DNA of 64,000 bases from Acidovorax sp. FHTAMBA (GCF_038958875.1 NZ_CP152407.1:1743501-1807500), one strand, 5' to 3'. Positions 35,017 through 45,112 are shown, counted from the first letter of the stretch. Notes: generated by a model not told the origin, from the letters alone. Program-made: numbers and translations.

Positions 35017-37395
35017 TCAGCCTTTCCGTCGAAGGCGCAACGCGTTGAACACCACAGAAGCCGAACTCAGGCTCATTGCCAGTGCGGCAATCAAGGGTGA
35101 CAGAAGCCAGCCGGTCAGCGGATAGAGAACGCCGGCCGCCACCGGCACGCCCATCGCGTTGTAGAGGAAGGCGAACAGCAGGTTCTGCTTCATGTTGGCG
35201 ACCGTGTCCTGCGAGAGCCGACGCGCGATCGAGATGCCGCGCAGGTCGCCCTTTACCAGCGTCACCTGCGCGCTGTTCATGGCGACGTCGGTGCCGGTGC
35301 CCATCGCGATGCCGACGTCGGCCTTCGCCAGCGCCGGCGCATCGTTGATGCCGTCGCCGGCCATACCGACGACCCTGCCTTCGGCCTGTAACCGCTCAAC
35401 GAGCGTCAGCTTGTCTGCCGGCTTGACCTCGCCGTGCACTTCGTCGATGCCGAGCCGCTTGGCAACAGCTCGGGCCGTTGTGACACCGTCCCCCGTGGCC
35501 ATGATCACGCGAATGCCGGCGGCGTGCAGCGCCTGCAGCGCCTCCGGCGTGCTCGCTTTTACAGGGTCAGAAACCGCCAGCAAGCCAGCGAAACGGCCGT
35601 CCACCGCGAGATACATGACGCTGGCCCCTTGCCCCCGCAGGTCTTCGGACTCGCGTCTCAGGCTGCTGCTGTCGATGCCGGCCTGCTCCATCAGAGCCGT
35701 GTTGCCGAGCCTCAAGGACTGACCTTCGACGCGGCCAGTCACGCCGATGCCGGAGCCTGACTCGAAGTCAGTCACAGCCGAGAGCGTTAGACCCTGCTCC
35801 AATGCTGCCTGCACGATCGCTGCGGCCAGTGGATGTTCGCTGCCTTGATCCAGGCTGGCGGCCAGGCGCAGCACGTCTGCGTCGCTAAAGCCTGCGGCTG
35901 CTATCGCCTTCTCGAAGGTTGGGCGTCCTTCCGTGAGGGTGCCCGTCTTGTCCACGATCAGCGTGTCGATCTTGCGGAAGTTCTCGATCGCCGCTGCGTC
36001 GCGGAACAGCACGCCTTGGGTCGCTCCGCGGCCGGTGGCGACCATGATGGACATCGGAGTGGCCAGGCCGAGGGCGCAAGGGCAGGCGATGATCAGCACC
36101 GCAACGGCATTGATGAACCCGTAGACCCAGCTCGGTTGCGGCCCGAAAAAGCCCCAGACAATCAGCGTCGTCACTGCAATGGCGATGACACCGAGCACGA
36201 AGTAACCCGCCACCAGGTCGGCCATGCGCTGCATGGGTGCGCGCGAGCGCTGCGCCTGGGCCACCAGCTGTACGATTTGCGACAGCACGGTGGCCGAGCC
36301 CACCTTCTCCGCGCGCAGCGTCAGGGCTCCGGCCGTGTTCAGGGTGGCGCCGATCAGCTTGTCGCCCGGCCGTTTCGATACGGGCATGGGTTCGCCTGTC
36401 AGCATGGATTCGTCCACCGAGCTGCTGCCATCTACCACCACGCCGTCCACCGGCACCTTCTCGCCGGGCCGCACGCGCAGCAGGTCGCCGAGGTGCACGT
36501 TCGAAAGCGGGACATCCTCCTCCGTGCCGTCGGGACGAATGACCCGTGCTGTCTTGGGCGCCAGGCCCAGCAGCGACTTGATGGCCGCTGAGGTCTGCGA
36601 GCGCGCTTTTAGCTCCAGCATCTGACCGAGCAGCGTGAGCGAAATGATCACGGCGGCCGCTTCGTAATACACGGCCACGCGCCCCATGTCGGTGAACTCC
36701 GGCGGGAACACGCCGGGGGCCACGGTGGCGACCAGGCTGTACAGGAATGCCGCGCCGGTGCCCAGGCCGATAAGCGTCCACATGTTGGGGCTGCGGTTGA
36801 CAACGGATTGCCAGCCGCGCACGAAGAAGGGCAAGCCCCCCCACAGCACGATGGGCAGGGAGAGAACCAGTTCGATCCAGCTTTGCGTGACCATGTCGAA
36901 CCAGCCGGCACGGTGTCCGAACATGGCCAGCACGGCGACGATCAATGTGAGGGGCAGCGTCCACCAGAAACGGCGCGAAAAGTCCTTCAGCTCCGGGTTG
37001 TCGTCGTCCTCCAGGCTGGGCATGAGCGGCTCGAGCCCCATGCCGCAGATCGGGCAACTGCCGGGATGATCCTGGCGGATCTGGGGGTGCATCGGGCAGG
37101 TGTAGATTGTTCCCTCAGCGGCGGGCGGAGAATCAGGCACTGGTACGCTGCCGGGCCCCGCGGCAATGTAGCTCGCTGGTCCCGCATCGAACTTACCCTT
37201 GCATCTGGCGCTACAGAAGTAGTACTCCTCGCCCCCATGGTGGGAGTGGTGGGCCGAATTCGCCGTCACCCCCATGCCGCACACGGGGTCCTTCAGTGCG
37301 GTACTTGCCGCGTGGGCGGGGCCGTGCTGGTGATGAGCGTGATCGTGCGCATGATCTTCGCCGGGCCGTCCGGGCAAAGTACTTTCCTTCTGCAT
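35017..37395 (-). CDS. Copper/silver P1B ATPase with YHS and metal-binding N-terminus
   Basis: A 792-residue efflux ATPase. The N-terminus has a His-rich start (HAHDHAHHQHGPAH), a YHS domain (DPVCGMGV... FCSARCKGKF) and a small metal-binding motif (YTCPMHPQI... CPICGMGLEP) in place of HMA domains, the layout of SilP-like and environmental CopA pumps. CPC is at 438-440, Asp482 in DKTGTLTEG, plus GEPMPV and GDGINDAPAL. It lies 100 nt downstream of the beta-propeller gene on the same strand. Confidence 0.93.
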   Translation of the reverse strand: MQKESTLPGRPGEDHAHDHAHHQHGPAHAASTALKDPVCGMGVTANSAHHSHHGGEEYYFCSARCKGKFDAGPASYIAAGPGSVPVPDSPPAAEGTIYTCPMHPQIRQDHPGSCPICGMGLEPLMPSLEDDDNPELKDFSRRFWWTLPLTLIVAVLAMFGHRAGWFDMVTQSWIELVLSLPIVLWGGLPFFVRGWQSVVNRSPNMWTLIGLGTGAAFLYSLVATVAPGVFPPEFTDMGRVAVYYEAAAVIISLTLLGQMLELKARSQTSAAIKSLLGLAPKTARVIRPDGTEEDVPLSNVHLGDLLRVRPGEKVPVDGVVVDGSSSVDESMLTGEPMPVSKRPGDKLIGATLNTAGALTLRAEKVGSATVLSQIVQLVAQAQRSRAPMQRMADLVAGYFVLGVIAIAVTTLIVWGFFGPQPSWVYGFINAVAVLIIACPCALGLATPMSIMVATGRGATQGVLFRDAAAIENFRKIDTLIVDKTGTLTEGRPTFEKAIAAAGFSDADVLRLAASLDQGSEHPLAAAIVQAALEQGLTLSAVTDFESGSGIGVTGRVEGQSLRLGNTALMEQAGIDSSSLRRESEDLRGQGASVMYLAVDGRFAGLLAVSDPVKASTPEALQALHAAGIRVIMATGDGVTTARAVAKRLGIDEVHGEVKPADKLTLVERLQAEGRVVGMAGDGINDAPALAKADVGIAMGTGTDVAMNSAQVTLVKGDLRGISIARRLSQDTVANMKQNLLFAFLYNAMGVPVAAGVLYPLTGWLLSPLIAALAMSLSSASVVFNALRLRRKG

Positions 37396-37495
37396 CGCGT
37401 GTTCCTTTATTGGGCTTTCTGTGTGCCGCGGTCATCCCCGCCGGCGCGCCCGCGCACCATCAGGCCAGCAGCAGGCGCGCGGTCTCATGCTGATG

Positions 37496-38518
37496 CTACT
37501 CGAGGTATGTGACTCCGTTCGGCCCAGCGCCCACGCGGTGCGTCGCCACCACTTTATTGCTGGTCGTGTCAATGATCGACAGCGTCCCCGCTTCAATATT
37601 AGTGACGAACACATAGCGTCCATCCTTGCTGATGGCGACACCATGGGCGCCCTTGTCGGTCTTGATGGTCGCAACGACCTTGCCAGCCTGCGGGTCGACC
37701 ACAGACACGGTATCCGCCGGCTTGGTGGCGCTGCCCTGGTTCGCTACGTAGACGTTGCGCGTGTCTGGCGTGGCGTACATCTGGATGGGGGTGGAGCCCA
37801 CCGGGACCTTCTTCACCAGGCGGCCTTTGGCGGTGTCGATGATGCCCAGGCTGTTCTCCGCGCTCAGCGAGACAAAGGCCATCGTCCCGTCGGTCGAGAA
37901 GCCGACCTGGACCGGCCCTTTGCCTACAGAAATTCTTGCTGTTTCCTTGAGCGTGCCAACGTCGATGACGGATACCGTACCGCCGCGCATGTTCGCTACG
38001 TAAAGATCCTTGCCGTTGGGGCTCAGTCGCAATCCATGTGGGTACTTGTCGGTGGGTATTTGGCCGACGCTGCGCTTGCTGGCCAGGTCGATCACATGGA
38101 CAACATTCGACCCGGAGTCGGAAACGAACGCGCGCCCTCCGCTCGCGTCGGTCACTACGTGGGCGGGCTGATCGCCCGCGTCAATGAGTACACGGTCACT
38201 GGCACCGGAGGTCTCCATTACCAGCAGTTTTCCCTTGGAGGTTGCTCCTGCGGCACCATGTCCGTCATGACTGGAAACGCCTACTGCCAGCAGGCGCTTG
38301 CCGTCGGGGCTGACCTGCACGTTGTGCGGCGTTATCTCAACCTTAGTTGTTTGCTTGACCCCGGTTTCCAGCTGTACTCGGGTGATCGAGCCGTCGCGCT
38401 CGTTGGCGGTGTAGACGATTCCCGTGGGCGCGCTCATGGCGGACGCTGCAGCTAAGGCAAGACCGACGCCCAATAGAGGCCTGAGCAGTGAAACTCGAAC
38501 GTTGATTGGCGAACGCAT
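37496..38518 (-). CDS. Periplasmic YVTN beta-propeller protein
   Basis: 340 residues with a signal peptide ending SAMSA. Seven-bladed pattern of repeats such as YVANMRGGTVSVID, YVANQGSA, VFVTNIEAGTLSIID with PNG/PDG turns, as in YncE-type proteins. Function unknown; homologues are found near metal transport genes. It is divergent from phosphoketolase, with an FNR-type box in the shared upstream region. Confidence 0.8.
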   Translation of the reverse strand: MRSPINVRVSLLRPLLGVGLALAAASAMSAPTGIVYTANERDGSITRVQLETGVKQTTKVEITPHNVQVSPDGKRLLAVGVSSHDGHGAAGATSKGKLLVMETSGASDRVLIDAGDQPAHVVTDASGGRAFVSDSGSNVVHVIDLASKRSVGQIPTDKYPHGLRLSPNGKDLYVANMRGGTVSVIDVGTLKETARISVGKGPVQVGFSTDGTMAFVSLSAENSLGIIDTAKGRLVKKVPVGSTPIQMYATPDTRNVYVANQGSATKPADTVSVVDPQAGKVVATIKTDKGAHGVAISKDGRYVFVTNIEAGTLSIIDTTSNKVVATHRVGAGPNGVTYLE

Positions 38519-38887
38519 TTTGAGTCCTTTAAAGTATGTAGTGGGAAGGGCACTTGCTAGCGGGAAGCATATTTACTGCCCCGCGCGGCTGGATTACAAA
38601 TCTGTCATCTACAGCCCTGCATCGGATTCCGTTTGATGTAGATCAAGTGGATGGGGGTTTACGCCATTAATCTGCACTGACAGCACCAACGAAAGACGGA
38701 TTCATGATTATTCCGATCGCGAGCAACACGCCGGCGGGCGCTCGCGCAGGGGGCAAACAGCCATGCTCACCCAGATCGGCGAGGGATCAACGCTGTACGT
38801 ACGTCTCGTTTTTCCTGGCCATGAGCCTTCGCGCACCGGGTGCGCCGACAACGGCCTTGACTGTTAAACGAAAGGAAAGCGACGTAT
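38519..38887. promoter_or_regulatory. Divergent regulatory region with FNR/ANR box
   Basis: TTGAT-GTAG-ATCAA at 38633-38646 is a perfect FNR consensus. It lies about 122 nt from the beta-propeller start and 248 nt from the phosphoketolase start, so it could serve either; the metabolic content favours phosphoketolase. A 63-codon frame at 38704-38895 is present but has no supporting feature. Confidence 0.65.
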
Positions 38888-41317
38888 ATGCATGATGCCC
38901 ACCAGAAACACCTGACCACGCACCGAGCCCGCCTCCACCGCGAGGCCGACGCGGAGTTCGCGCAGTGGGCCGCCGGATACGGTGTGATCCAGCACTCACC
39001 ACAGACACAGTTGCGCATCTTCGAGCTGGCGCAGCTGCTGGTGGCGCAGGGCCGGGCTGCTTCGCCATCCGACGTTTATCGCCTCCTGCGCGCCGCAGAC
39101 CGCCTCGCATCGGCGGCCATGTGGCTGACAGTGCACATGACCTACGCCCAGCGGGTGCGGTGGGACGGTGCCGCTCTGCAACCCGACGAGTACAAGCAAA
39201 CGCCTGAGGGTCATACCGGTGGGTCGCTCAACATGGTGCCTGCCTACGCCGGCTACCTGGCGGCGAACTCGTTGACCGGCCATACGCGGGGCTGGATCAT
39301 GGGGCAGGGCCACAGCGTCGCCGGCGTCGAGGCGGTCAACCTGCTGGTGGGCAACATGCTGCCAATCCAGGCGCAGCGATACGACTTGAGCGATTCCGGC
39401 CTGACGCGTTTCGTCGGCGATTTCTATTCCTATTCCATCGGGCCCGATGGGCGGCCGGAATCCCCGCTTGGCAGTCATGTCAACGCCAATACAGCCGGTG
39501 GCATCTCCGAGGGCGGGTATCTCGGGTTCGCCGAGCTGCAGTACGTCCACATCCCGCTGCCGGGCGAGCGGCTGGTGGCCTTCCTGAGCGACGGCGCTTT
39601 CGAGGAGCAACGGGGCAGCGACTGGGCGCCCCGCTGGTGGCGCGCCGAGGACAGCGGCCATGTGGCGCCGATCATGATCCTCAATGGTCGCCGCATCGAG
39701 CAACGCAGCACCCTACAGCAGCAAGGCGGCGTGCAGTGGCTGAAAGACCACCTGCGCCTGAACGGCTTCGACCCGATCGAGATCGATGGCACCGACCCGG
39801 CCGCTTTCGCCTGGGCGATCTTCACCATGGAGGATCGACTCGATGCCTGCACCGAGGCCATCCGCACGGGTACCGGCGGCTACCCGGTACCGTTGCACTA
39901 CACCATTGCGGAAGCCCCGAAAGGCTACGGCTTTCCCGGCGCGGGTTCCAACGATGCGCACAACCTTCCGCTCGGTGCCAACCCCCGCGTTGACGCGGGG
40001 GCTCGCGCGCTCTTCGAAGAAGGGTCGAAGGCGTTGTGGGTCTCACGCGAAGACCTAACCTCCGCCGCAGCGGTTCTCAATCGGCATGATGAGCAGCGCC
40101 GGGTGCGCGAACGGGATCACGCCTTCGCCACACGCAACGTGCCAGTTCCGTCTCTTCCAGCTCTTGCGTCGCTCGCGCCCGGTGAGCGCGAATACTCGCC
40201 GATGGAGGGGATCGACCAGGCGTTCACGGCGCTGGTGGCCGCCAATCCGCAACTGCGGGTGCGGGTTGGGAACCCGGACGAGCTGCGCAGCAACCGCATG
40301 GGCCGCACGCTCGATCTGCTCAAGCACCGCGTCGTGACGCCGGAGCAGGGCGTGGCCGAGTCAATCAGCGGCTCCGTGGTCACTGCCCTCAACGAGGAGG
40401 CTGTGGTTAGTGCGGCCCTCGCCAACAAGGGGGGGCTCAACCTGATCGTTTCCTATGAAGCCTTCGCCGCCAAGATGCTGGGCGCTCTTCGGCAGGAAAT
40501 CCTGTTTGCCCGCCAACTTGCGGATGCAGGGCGTCCCCCCGGCTGGTTGTCGGTGGTGACGGTGGCTACTTCCCACACGTGGGAGAACGGCAAGAACGAG
40601 CAGTCACACCAGGATCCTTCGTTCGGCGAGACGCTGCAGGGCGAGATGAGCGACGTCTCCCGCGTCCTGTACCCGCCCGACTGGAACACGGCACAGGCGG
40701 CCTTGCAAGCCGCGTACCAGACGCGCGGCCAGTTCTGGACGATGGTGGTGCCGAAGAGGGCCTTGCCGGTCTGGTTCTCTGCGCAAGAAGCTGCGCGTTT
40801 GGTGCGCGATGGCGCCCTGTGTATCCGACCCGCACCCCAGGCACGCATTCTGTTCACTGCTGTCGGGGCCTACCAGCTGGGTGAGGCTCTCAAGGCCGCC
40901 GAAAGGCTTAAGCAGCGCGGCGTCGAGGTTGCCGTGAACTACATCATCGAGCCCGGGCGTTTCCGCGTCGCTCGGGACGCCCGCGAGGCTGCTCACCAGA
41001 GTGCAGCGACCGATGCACTTTTCCCTGCGACGCAGGATGTGCGCATCTTCCTCACGCATACGCGTCCGGAAACTCTGGTTGGTTTGCTGCGTCCCCTTGA
41101 CACCGGCGCGCAAACGACTCGCGTGCTCGGGTACGTGAGCCGCGGCGGGACGCTGGACGTTGCAGGCATGCTGTTCGCGAACCGAACGACATGGGCCCAC
41201 GCGGTTTCCGCCGCATCGGAAGCGGCTGGTCTCGAAGTGGAACGGCTGCTCGACGCGCCGGAATTGCAGGCTGTCCGAGGTACCGGCGATCCCCGGATCA
41301 TCATGAGTTCTTACTGA
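38888..41317 (+). CDS. xfp: Phosphoketolase (xylulose-5-phosphate/fructose-6-phosphate)
   Basis: Thiamine-diphosphate enzyme splitting xylulose-5-P with phosphate into acetyl phosphate and glyceraldehyde-3-P (or fructose-6-P into acetyl-P and erythrose-4-P). At 809 residues it has the usual length; family motifs TPEGHTGGSLNMVPAYAGYL near 105, GQGHSVAG near 140 and SHTWENGKNEQSHQDP near 562 are present. AAAGGAAAGC precedes the ATG. It begins a plus-strand operon with the nuclease, phosphorylase and PRPP synthetase; the following gene starts 14 nt later. Its product acetyl-P is the substrate of the acetate kinase at 58454-59629. Confidence 0.95.
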   Translation: MHDAHQKHLTTHRARLHREADAEFAQWAAGYGVIQHSPQTQLRIFELAQLLVAQGRAASPSDVYRLLRAADRLASAAMWLTVHMTYAQRVRWDGAALQPDEYKQTPEGHTGGSLNMVPAYAGYLAANSLTGHTRGWIMGQGHSVAGVEAVNLLVGNMLPIQAQRYDLSDSGLTRFVGDFYSYSIGPDGRPESPLGSHVNANTAGGISEGGYLGFAELQYVHIPLPGERLVAFLSDGAFEEQRGSDWAPRWWRAEDSGHVAPIMILNGRRIEQRSTLQQQGGVQWLKDHLRLNGFDPIEIDGTDPAAFAWAIFTMEDRLDACTEAIRTGTGGYPVPLHYTIAEAPKGYGFPGAGSNDAHNLPLGANPRVDAGARALFEEGSKALWVSREDLTSAAAVLNRHDEQRRVRERDHAFATRNVPVPSLPALASLAPGEREYSPMEGIDQAFTALVAANPQLRVRVGNPDELRSNRMGRTLDLLKHRVVTPEQGVAESISGSVVTALNEEAVVSAALANKGGLNLIVSYEAFAAKMLGALRQEILFARQLADAGRPPGWLSVVTVATSHTWENGKNEQSHQDPSFGETLQGEMSDVSRVLYPPDWNTAQAALQAAYQTRGQFWTMVVPKRALPVWFSAQEAARLVRDGALCIRPAPQARILFTAVGAYQLGEALKAAERLKQRGVEVAVNYIIEPGRFRVARDAREAAHQSAATDALFPATQDVRIFLTHTRPETLVGLLRPLDTGAQTTRVLGYVSRGGTLDVAGMLFANRTTWAHAVSAASEAAGLEVERLLDAPELQAVRGTGDPRIIMSSY

Positions 41318-41331
41318 TCGAAAGGAACGAT

Positions 41332-42690
41332 ATGCGAATTACTTTCCTGGGTGCCGCAGGCACTGTCACGGGATCGAAATACCTGCTGGAGCACGGCGGC
41401 AAGCGCGTGCTGGTCGACTGCGGACTGTTCCAGGGCCTCAAGCAGTTGCGGCTGCGCAACTGGGATGTCTTCCCGCTGCAGCCTGAAACGATCGATGCCG
41501 TCGTGCTGACCCACGCGCACATCGACCATAGTGGTTACCTGCCCGCACTGGCGCGCCAGGGGTTCAGCGGCTCTGTGTTTTGCACCGAAGCGACGCGCGA
41601 CCTCTGCGCGTTGCTGCTACCGGATTCGGGGCACCTGCAGGAGGAAGATGCGCTTTATGCCAATCGTCGCGGTTTCTCGAAGCACAGTCCGGCCCTGCCG
41701 CTTTACACGGAACAGGACGCGCGCAAGACCCTGCGCCTGTTCCAGCCTCAGCAGTTTGACGCCGAGTTCGAGCCGGTCGAGGGGCTGCGAATGCGTTTTT
41801 CGCTCGCCGGCCACATCCTTGGTGCCGCCAGCGTTCATGTGCAGTGGGGTTCAGGGTCGTTGCTGTTTTCGGGCGACCTTGGGCGCGACGAGGACGTTGT
41901 CATGCGGCCGCCGCAGGCACCGCCTGCGGCGGACTACGTCGTCATGGAATCGACCTATGGCGACCGATCGCATGAGAAGGAAGATCCCGCTACTGCTTTT
42001 GCAGAGGTGATCAACCGCACTGCAGCGCGCGGAGGAGTGGTCATCGTCCCCGCCTTTGCGGTTGGACGAGCGCAGTCACTCATGTACGTGCTCGCCACCC
42101 TGAAGCGCGAAGGCCGCATTCCAGACCTGCCGGCCTTCCTTAATAGCCCGATGGCAGCCGATACGACGGAGCTGTACCACAAACACCGTTCGCAGCACCG
42201 GCTGACGCCCGACCAGTGCCGGATGATGTGCACCGCAGCCAAGGTGGTGAACTCTGTGGAGGAGTCGCGCAAGCTGAACGATATGCGCTATCCCGCCGTC
42301 ATCATTTCGGCAAGCGGCATGGCCACCGGCGGGCGCGTGGTGCACCACCTGAAGGCGATGGCACCGAATCCTCGCAACACCATCCTGCTGGCCGGCTACC
42401 AAGCTGCTGGGACACGTGGCGCGGCGCTCGTGGGCGGCGCAAAGCAGATCAAGATTCACGGCGACTACGTTCCCGTGCGCGCGGAAGTCGCTAGCCTCGG
42501 TGCCTTGTCCGCACATGCCGACCGGGAGGAGCTGCTGCGCTGGGTGGGACGGATGCCGCAGCCGCCCAAGCGGGTGTTTGTCACCCACGGCGAGTCTGTC
42601 GCTGCCGACAGCTTGCGCATCGCCATCCAGGAACAGCATGGCTGGGCATGCACTGTCCCGGAGCATATGCAAGCCGTGGAGCTGGGATGA
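41332..42690 (+). CDS. MBL-fold/beta-CASP nuclease (RNA-specific type)
   Basis: 452 residues beginning RITFLGAAGTVTGSKYLLE. The metallo-beta-lactamase site HAHIDHSGYLP near 60 binds two zinc ions; ESTYGDRSH, VIVPAFAVGRAQ and ISASGMATGGR belong to the beta-CASP part, and LSAHADREELL with VFVTHGES to the C-terminal RNA-specificity motif. Relatives (CPSF-type, Thermus TTHA0252) degrade RNA. AAAGGAACG precedes the ATG. The stop overlaps the next start (ATGA), so it is translated together with the nucleotide phosphorylase. Confidence 0.9.
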   Translation: MRITFLGAAGTVTGSKYLLEHGGKRVLVDCGLFQGLKQLRLRNWDVFPLQPETIDAVVLTHAHIDHSGYLPALARQGFSGSVFCTEATRDLCALLLPDSGHLQEEDALYANRRGFSKHSPALPLYTEQDARKTLRLFQPQQFDAEFEPVEGLRMRFSLAGHILGAASVHVQWGSGSLLFSGDLGRDEDVVMRPPQAPPAADYVVMESTYGDRSHEKEDPATAFAEVINRTAARGGVVIVPAFAVGRAQSLMYVLATLKREGRIPDLPAFLNSPMAADTTELYHKHRSQHRLTPDQCRMMCTAAKVVNSVEESRKLNDMRYPAVIISASGMATGGRVVHHLKAMAPNPRNTILLAGYQAAGTRGAALVGGAKQIKIHGDYVPVRAEVASLGALSAHADREELLRWVGRMPQPPKRVFVTHGESVAADSLRIAIQEQHGWACTVPEHMQAVELG

Positions 42691-44216
42691 ACGCGCTGGC
42701 TGCCCATCTGCCGGATTCCGCGGGGCTGATCGCACGCCGCGCGGGGATCCTCACGTACCAATCGCCGGTTGTCTACATGCGGGTCGACTGCGAAATCTGC
42801 CGTTCGGAAGGGTTCGAGGCCCAGACGCGCGTTGAGATCGAATGGGAAGGTCGAACGGTCATCGCCACTGTGCACCACGTGGCCGCTGACTGGCTAGGCC
42901 ACGGAGAGGCTGGCTTGTCGGAGCCTGCCTGGCGGGTTCTCGGCCTTTCAGGGGGCGAAATGCTCGCCATCCGCCATCCCCCGGTACTCGAATCCGAGCG
43001 GCATATTCGCGGCAAGACCTATGGTGCGTCGTTGGACTATGAAAAGCTCAAAACCATCATGCACGATGTGGCGGCTGGCCGGTTGTCCGACCTGCACCTG
43101 GCGTCCTTTGTCACGGCCACGGCGGGTGGCCGAATGTCGCACGAGGAGACGGTCGCCCTGACCCGCGCCATGATCGATGTCGGCGAGCGGCTGCACTGGC
43201 CTTTTTCGCCGGTGATGGACAAGCATTGCGTCGGAGGGTTGCCGGGCAACCGGACGACGCCGCTGGTGGTGGCCATCGTTACCGCCTGCGGTCTGGTCAT
43301 GCCTAAGACGTCATCCCGGGCGATTACCTCTCCGGCGGGTACCGCGGACACCATGGAGACCCTGGCGCCAGTCAACCTGGATCTGCAGGCCATGCGCCGG
43401 GTGGTCGCGAAGGTCGGCGGTTGCATCGTCTGGGGAGGCTCCGTGCAGCTGAGCCCGGCAGACGACGTGTTAATCCGTGTGTCGCGTCCGCTGGACCTGG
43501 ATGGCACCGCGCAACTGGTCGCCTCTGTGTTGTCAAAAAAGGCAGCGGCGGGGTCGGAGCGGGTGCTGATCGATATTCCGGTCGGCCCGACAGCCAAGGT
43601 CCGATCCGAAGAAGCGGCGGATGAACTCGGCGGCCTCCTGGAGCATGTCGGCGAGGCGATAGGCTTGCAACTGCGTGTCGTCCGCACCGACGGTACGCAG
43701 CCTGTCGGTCGAGGCGTCGGTCCCGCTCTCGAGGCGCGGGATGTCCTCGCCGTCCTGCAAAGGGACTCTGCGGCCCCTGCGGATCTCCGCGAGCGGGCGT
43801 TGCTGCTCGCCGGGCACCTTCTGGAGATGGGCGGAAAAGCCGGCCCCGGTGCGGGCTATGCGCTTGCGCAGCAGGCGCTGGACAGCGGGCTGGCCTGGAC
43901 CCAGTTTGTTGCCATCTGCGAGGCACAGGGTGGCCTGCGCCAGCCGCCCGTGGCGCCGCACGTGCGACCGTACCTTGCCGGTGCAGCGGGCGTGGTTACC
44001 GCCGTCGACAACCGCAAGCTGGCGATGGTTGCCAAGCTGGCAGGAGCGCCAGGGGCGCCGGCCGCAGGCATCACCCTAGAAGTGAAGCTCGGGGATCGGA
44101 TCGCGCGCGGTCAGCCACTGTTCCACGTTCATGCACAGACCACCGGAGAGCTGGAGTACGCGCAGGCCTATGCAAACCGCCAGCAGGGGCTGGTCACCAT
44201 CGAGGAAATAGCATGA
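42687..44216 (+). CDS. AMP/thymidine phosphorylase-family enzyme
   Basis: 509 residues, longer than ordinary thymidine phosphorylase because of an N-terminal extension (about 1-90) like that of archaeal AMP phosphorylase. The core has DKHCVGGLPGNRTTPLVVAI near 190 and KTSSRAITSPAGTADTME near 215. Enzymes of this shape split a nucleoside 5'-phosphate with phosphate into base and ribose-1,5-bisphosphate; a plain nucleoside activity is the alternative. Overlaps both neighbours by 4 nt. Confidence 0.85.
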   Translation: MNALAAHLPDSAGLIARRAGILTYQSPVVYMRVDCEICRSEGFEAQTRVEIEWEGRTVIATVHHVAADWLGHGEAGLSEPAWRVLGLSGGEMLAIRHPPVLESERHIRGKTYGASLDYEKLKTIMHDVAAGRLSDLHLASFVTATAGGRMSHEETVALTRAMIDVGERLHWPFSPVMDKHCVGGLPGNRTTPLVVAIVTACGLVMPKTSSRAITSPAGTADTMETLAPVNLDLQAMRRVVAKVGGCIVWGGSVQLSPADDVLIRVSRPLDLDGTAQLVASVLSKKAAAGSERVLIDIPVGPTAKVRSEEAADELGGLLEHVGEAIGLQLRVVRTDGTQPVGRGVGPALEARDVLAVLQRDSAAPADLRERALLLAGHLLEMGGKAGPGAGYALAQQALDSGLAWTQFVAICEAQGGLRQPPVAPHVRPYLAGAAGVVTAVDNRKLAMVAKLAGAPGAPAAGITLEVKLGDRIARGQPLFHVHAQTTGELEYAQAYANRQQGLVTIEEIA

Positions 44217-45112
44217 CCATGGTCATCCTTCCCGCACCTGGCGCCGAGCAAGCGGCGGCCGACCTCGCGGTGCACCTGCAGGCCCCGGTCGGCCGAGTGG
44301 AGGCGCGCCACTTCCCCGACGGCGAGTCCTACCTGCGGCTGCACGATGATCTCACCGGCAAAGACGTTGTGGTCGTGGCATCCCTGCGCGACCCGGATCC
44401 GCAGGCGCTGCGCCTGTGGTACCTGGCGCAGACCGCCCGTGAACTGGGCGCCAGTCGGGTCGGTATTGTTGCTCCCTACCTGCCCTACATGCGCCAGGAC
44501 AAGCGCTTCCAGCCAGGCGAGGCCGTAACTTCCGTCACCTTCGCGCGCTTCTTGTCGCAGGCGTTCGATTGGCTGGTGACGGTCGATCCGCACCTGCATC
44601 GCCGCGCCTCGCTCGACGAGGTGTACTCGATTCCGGCCGAGAACGTGGCCAGTGCACCCGCGATCGCACGCTGGGTGGCCGCCCACGTCCCAGAGCCGGT
44701 GGTCGTTGGCCCGGATTCAGAAAGCGAGCAGTGGGCCAGCGACGTCGCTGCTCGCGTCGGCTGTCCATTCATTGTTCTGTCCAAGCGCAGGCTCGGTGAC
44801 CGTAGTGTCGAAATCAGCGTTCCCCAGGTCGAGACATACGCAGGCCGCCGTCCTGTGCTGATCGACGACATCATCTCCAGTGCACGCACGATGGCAGTGG
44901 CTGTGCGGCAGGTGCGATCGGTGTTCAAGACCGATCCAGTGTGCATCGGCGTGCATGCGGTGTTCGCCCCGGATGCAATGCAGCTGCTTGAGGACGCCGG
45001 CGCGGCCAGCGTGGTGACCTGCAATACGCTGCCGCACCCGAGCAACGGCATCGACGTAATGGGCGAAGTGGCCCACGCCGTTCGTGCGCGAGTGGGCAAC
45101 GTGTCGGGATAG
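44213..45112 (+). CDS. Ribose-phosphate pyrophosphokinase (PRPP synthetase) homologue
   Basis: 299 residues with FPDGESYLRL near 30, YLPYMRQDKRF near 90, VVVGPDSESEQWA near 160 and the PRPP loop RPVLIDDIISSARTMA near 215. It makes PRPP from ribose-5-P and ATP, or could run in reverse to give ribose-5-P and ATP from PRPP and AMP. It is an island copy distinct from a housekeeping prs and shorter. It is coupled to the phosphorylase by ATGA, the last gene of the operon. Confidence 0.88.
   Translation: MTMVILPAPGAEQAAADLAVHLQAPVGRVEARHFPDGESYLRLHDDLTGKDVVVVASLRDPDPQALRLWYLAQTARELGASRVGIVAPYLPYMRQDKRFQPGEAVTSVTFARFLSQAFDWLVTVDPHLHRRASLDEVYSIPAENVASAPAIARWVAAHVPEPVVVGPDSESEQWASDVAARVGCPFIVLSKRRLGDRSVEISVPQVETYAGRRPVLIDDIISSARTMAVAVRQVRSVFKTDPVCIGVHAVFAPDAMQLLEDAGAASVVTCNTLPHPSNGIDVMGEVAHAVRARVGNVSG

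Noticed and set aside
38704..38895. A 63-codon frame between the FNR box and phosphoketolase
   Set aside because: No recognisable domain, weak ribosome site; it overlaps the phosphoketolase ribosome-binding region. Kept only as a note.
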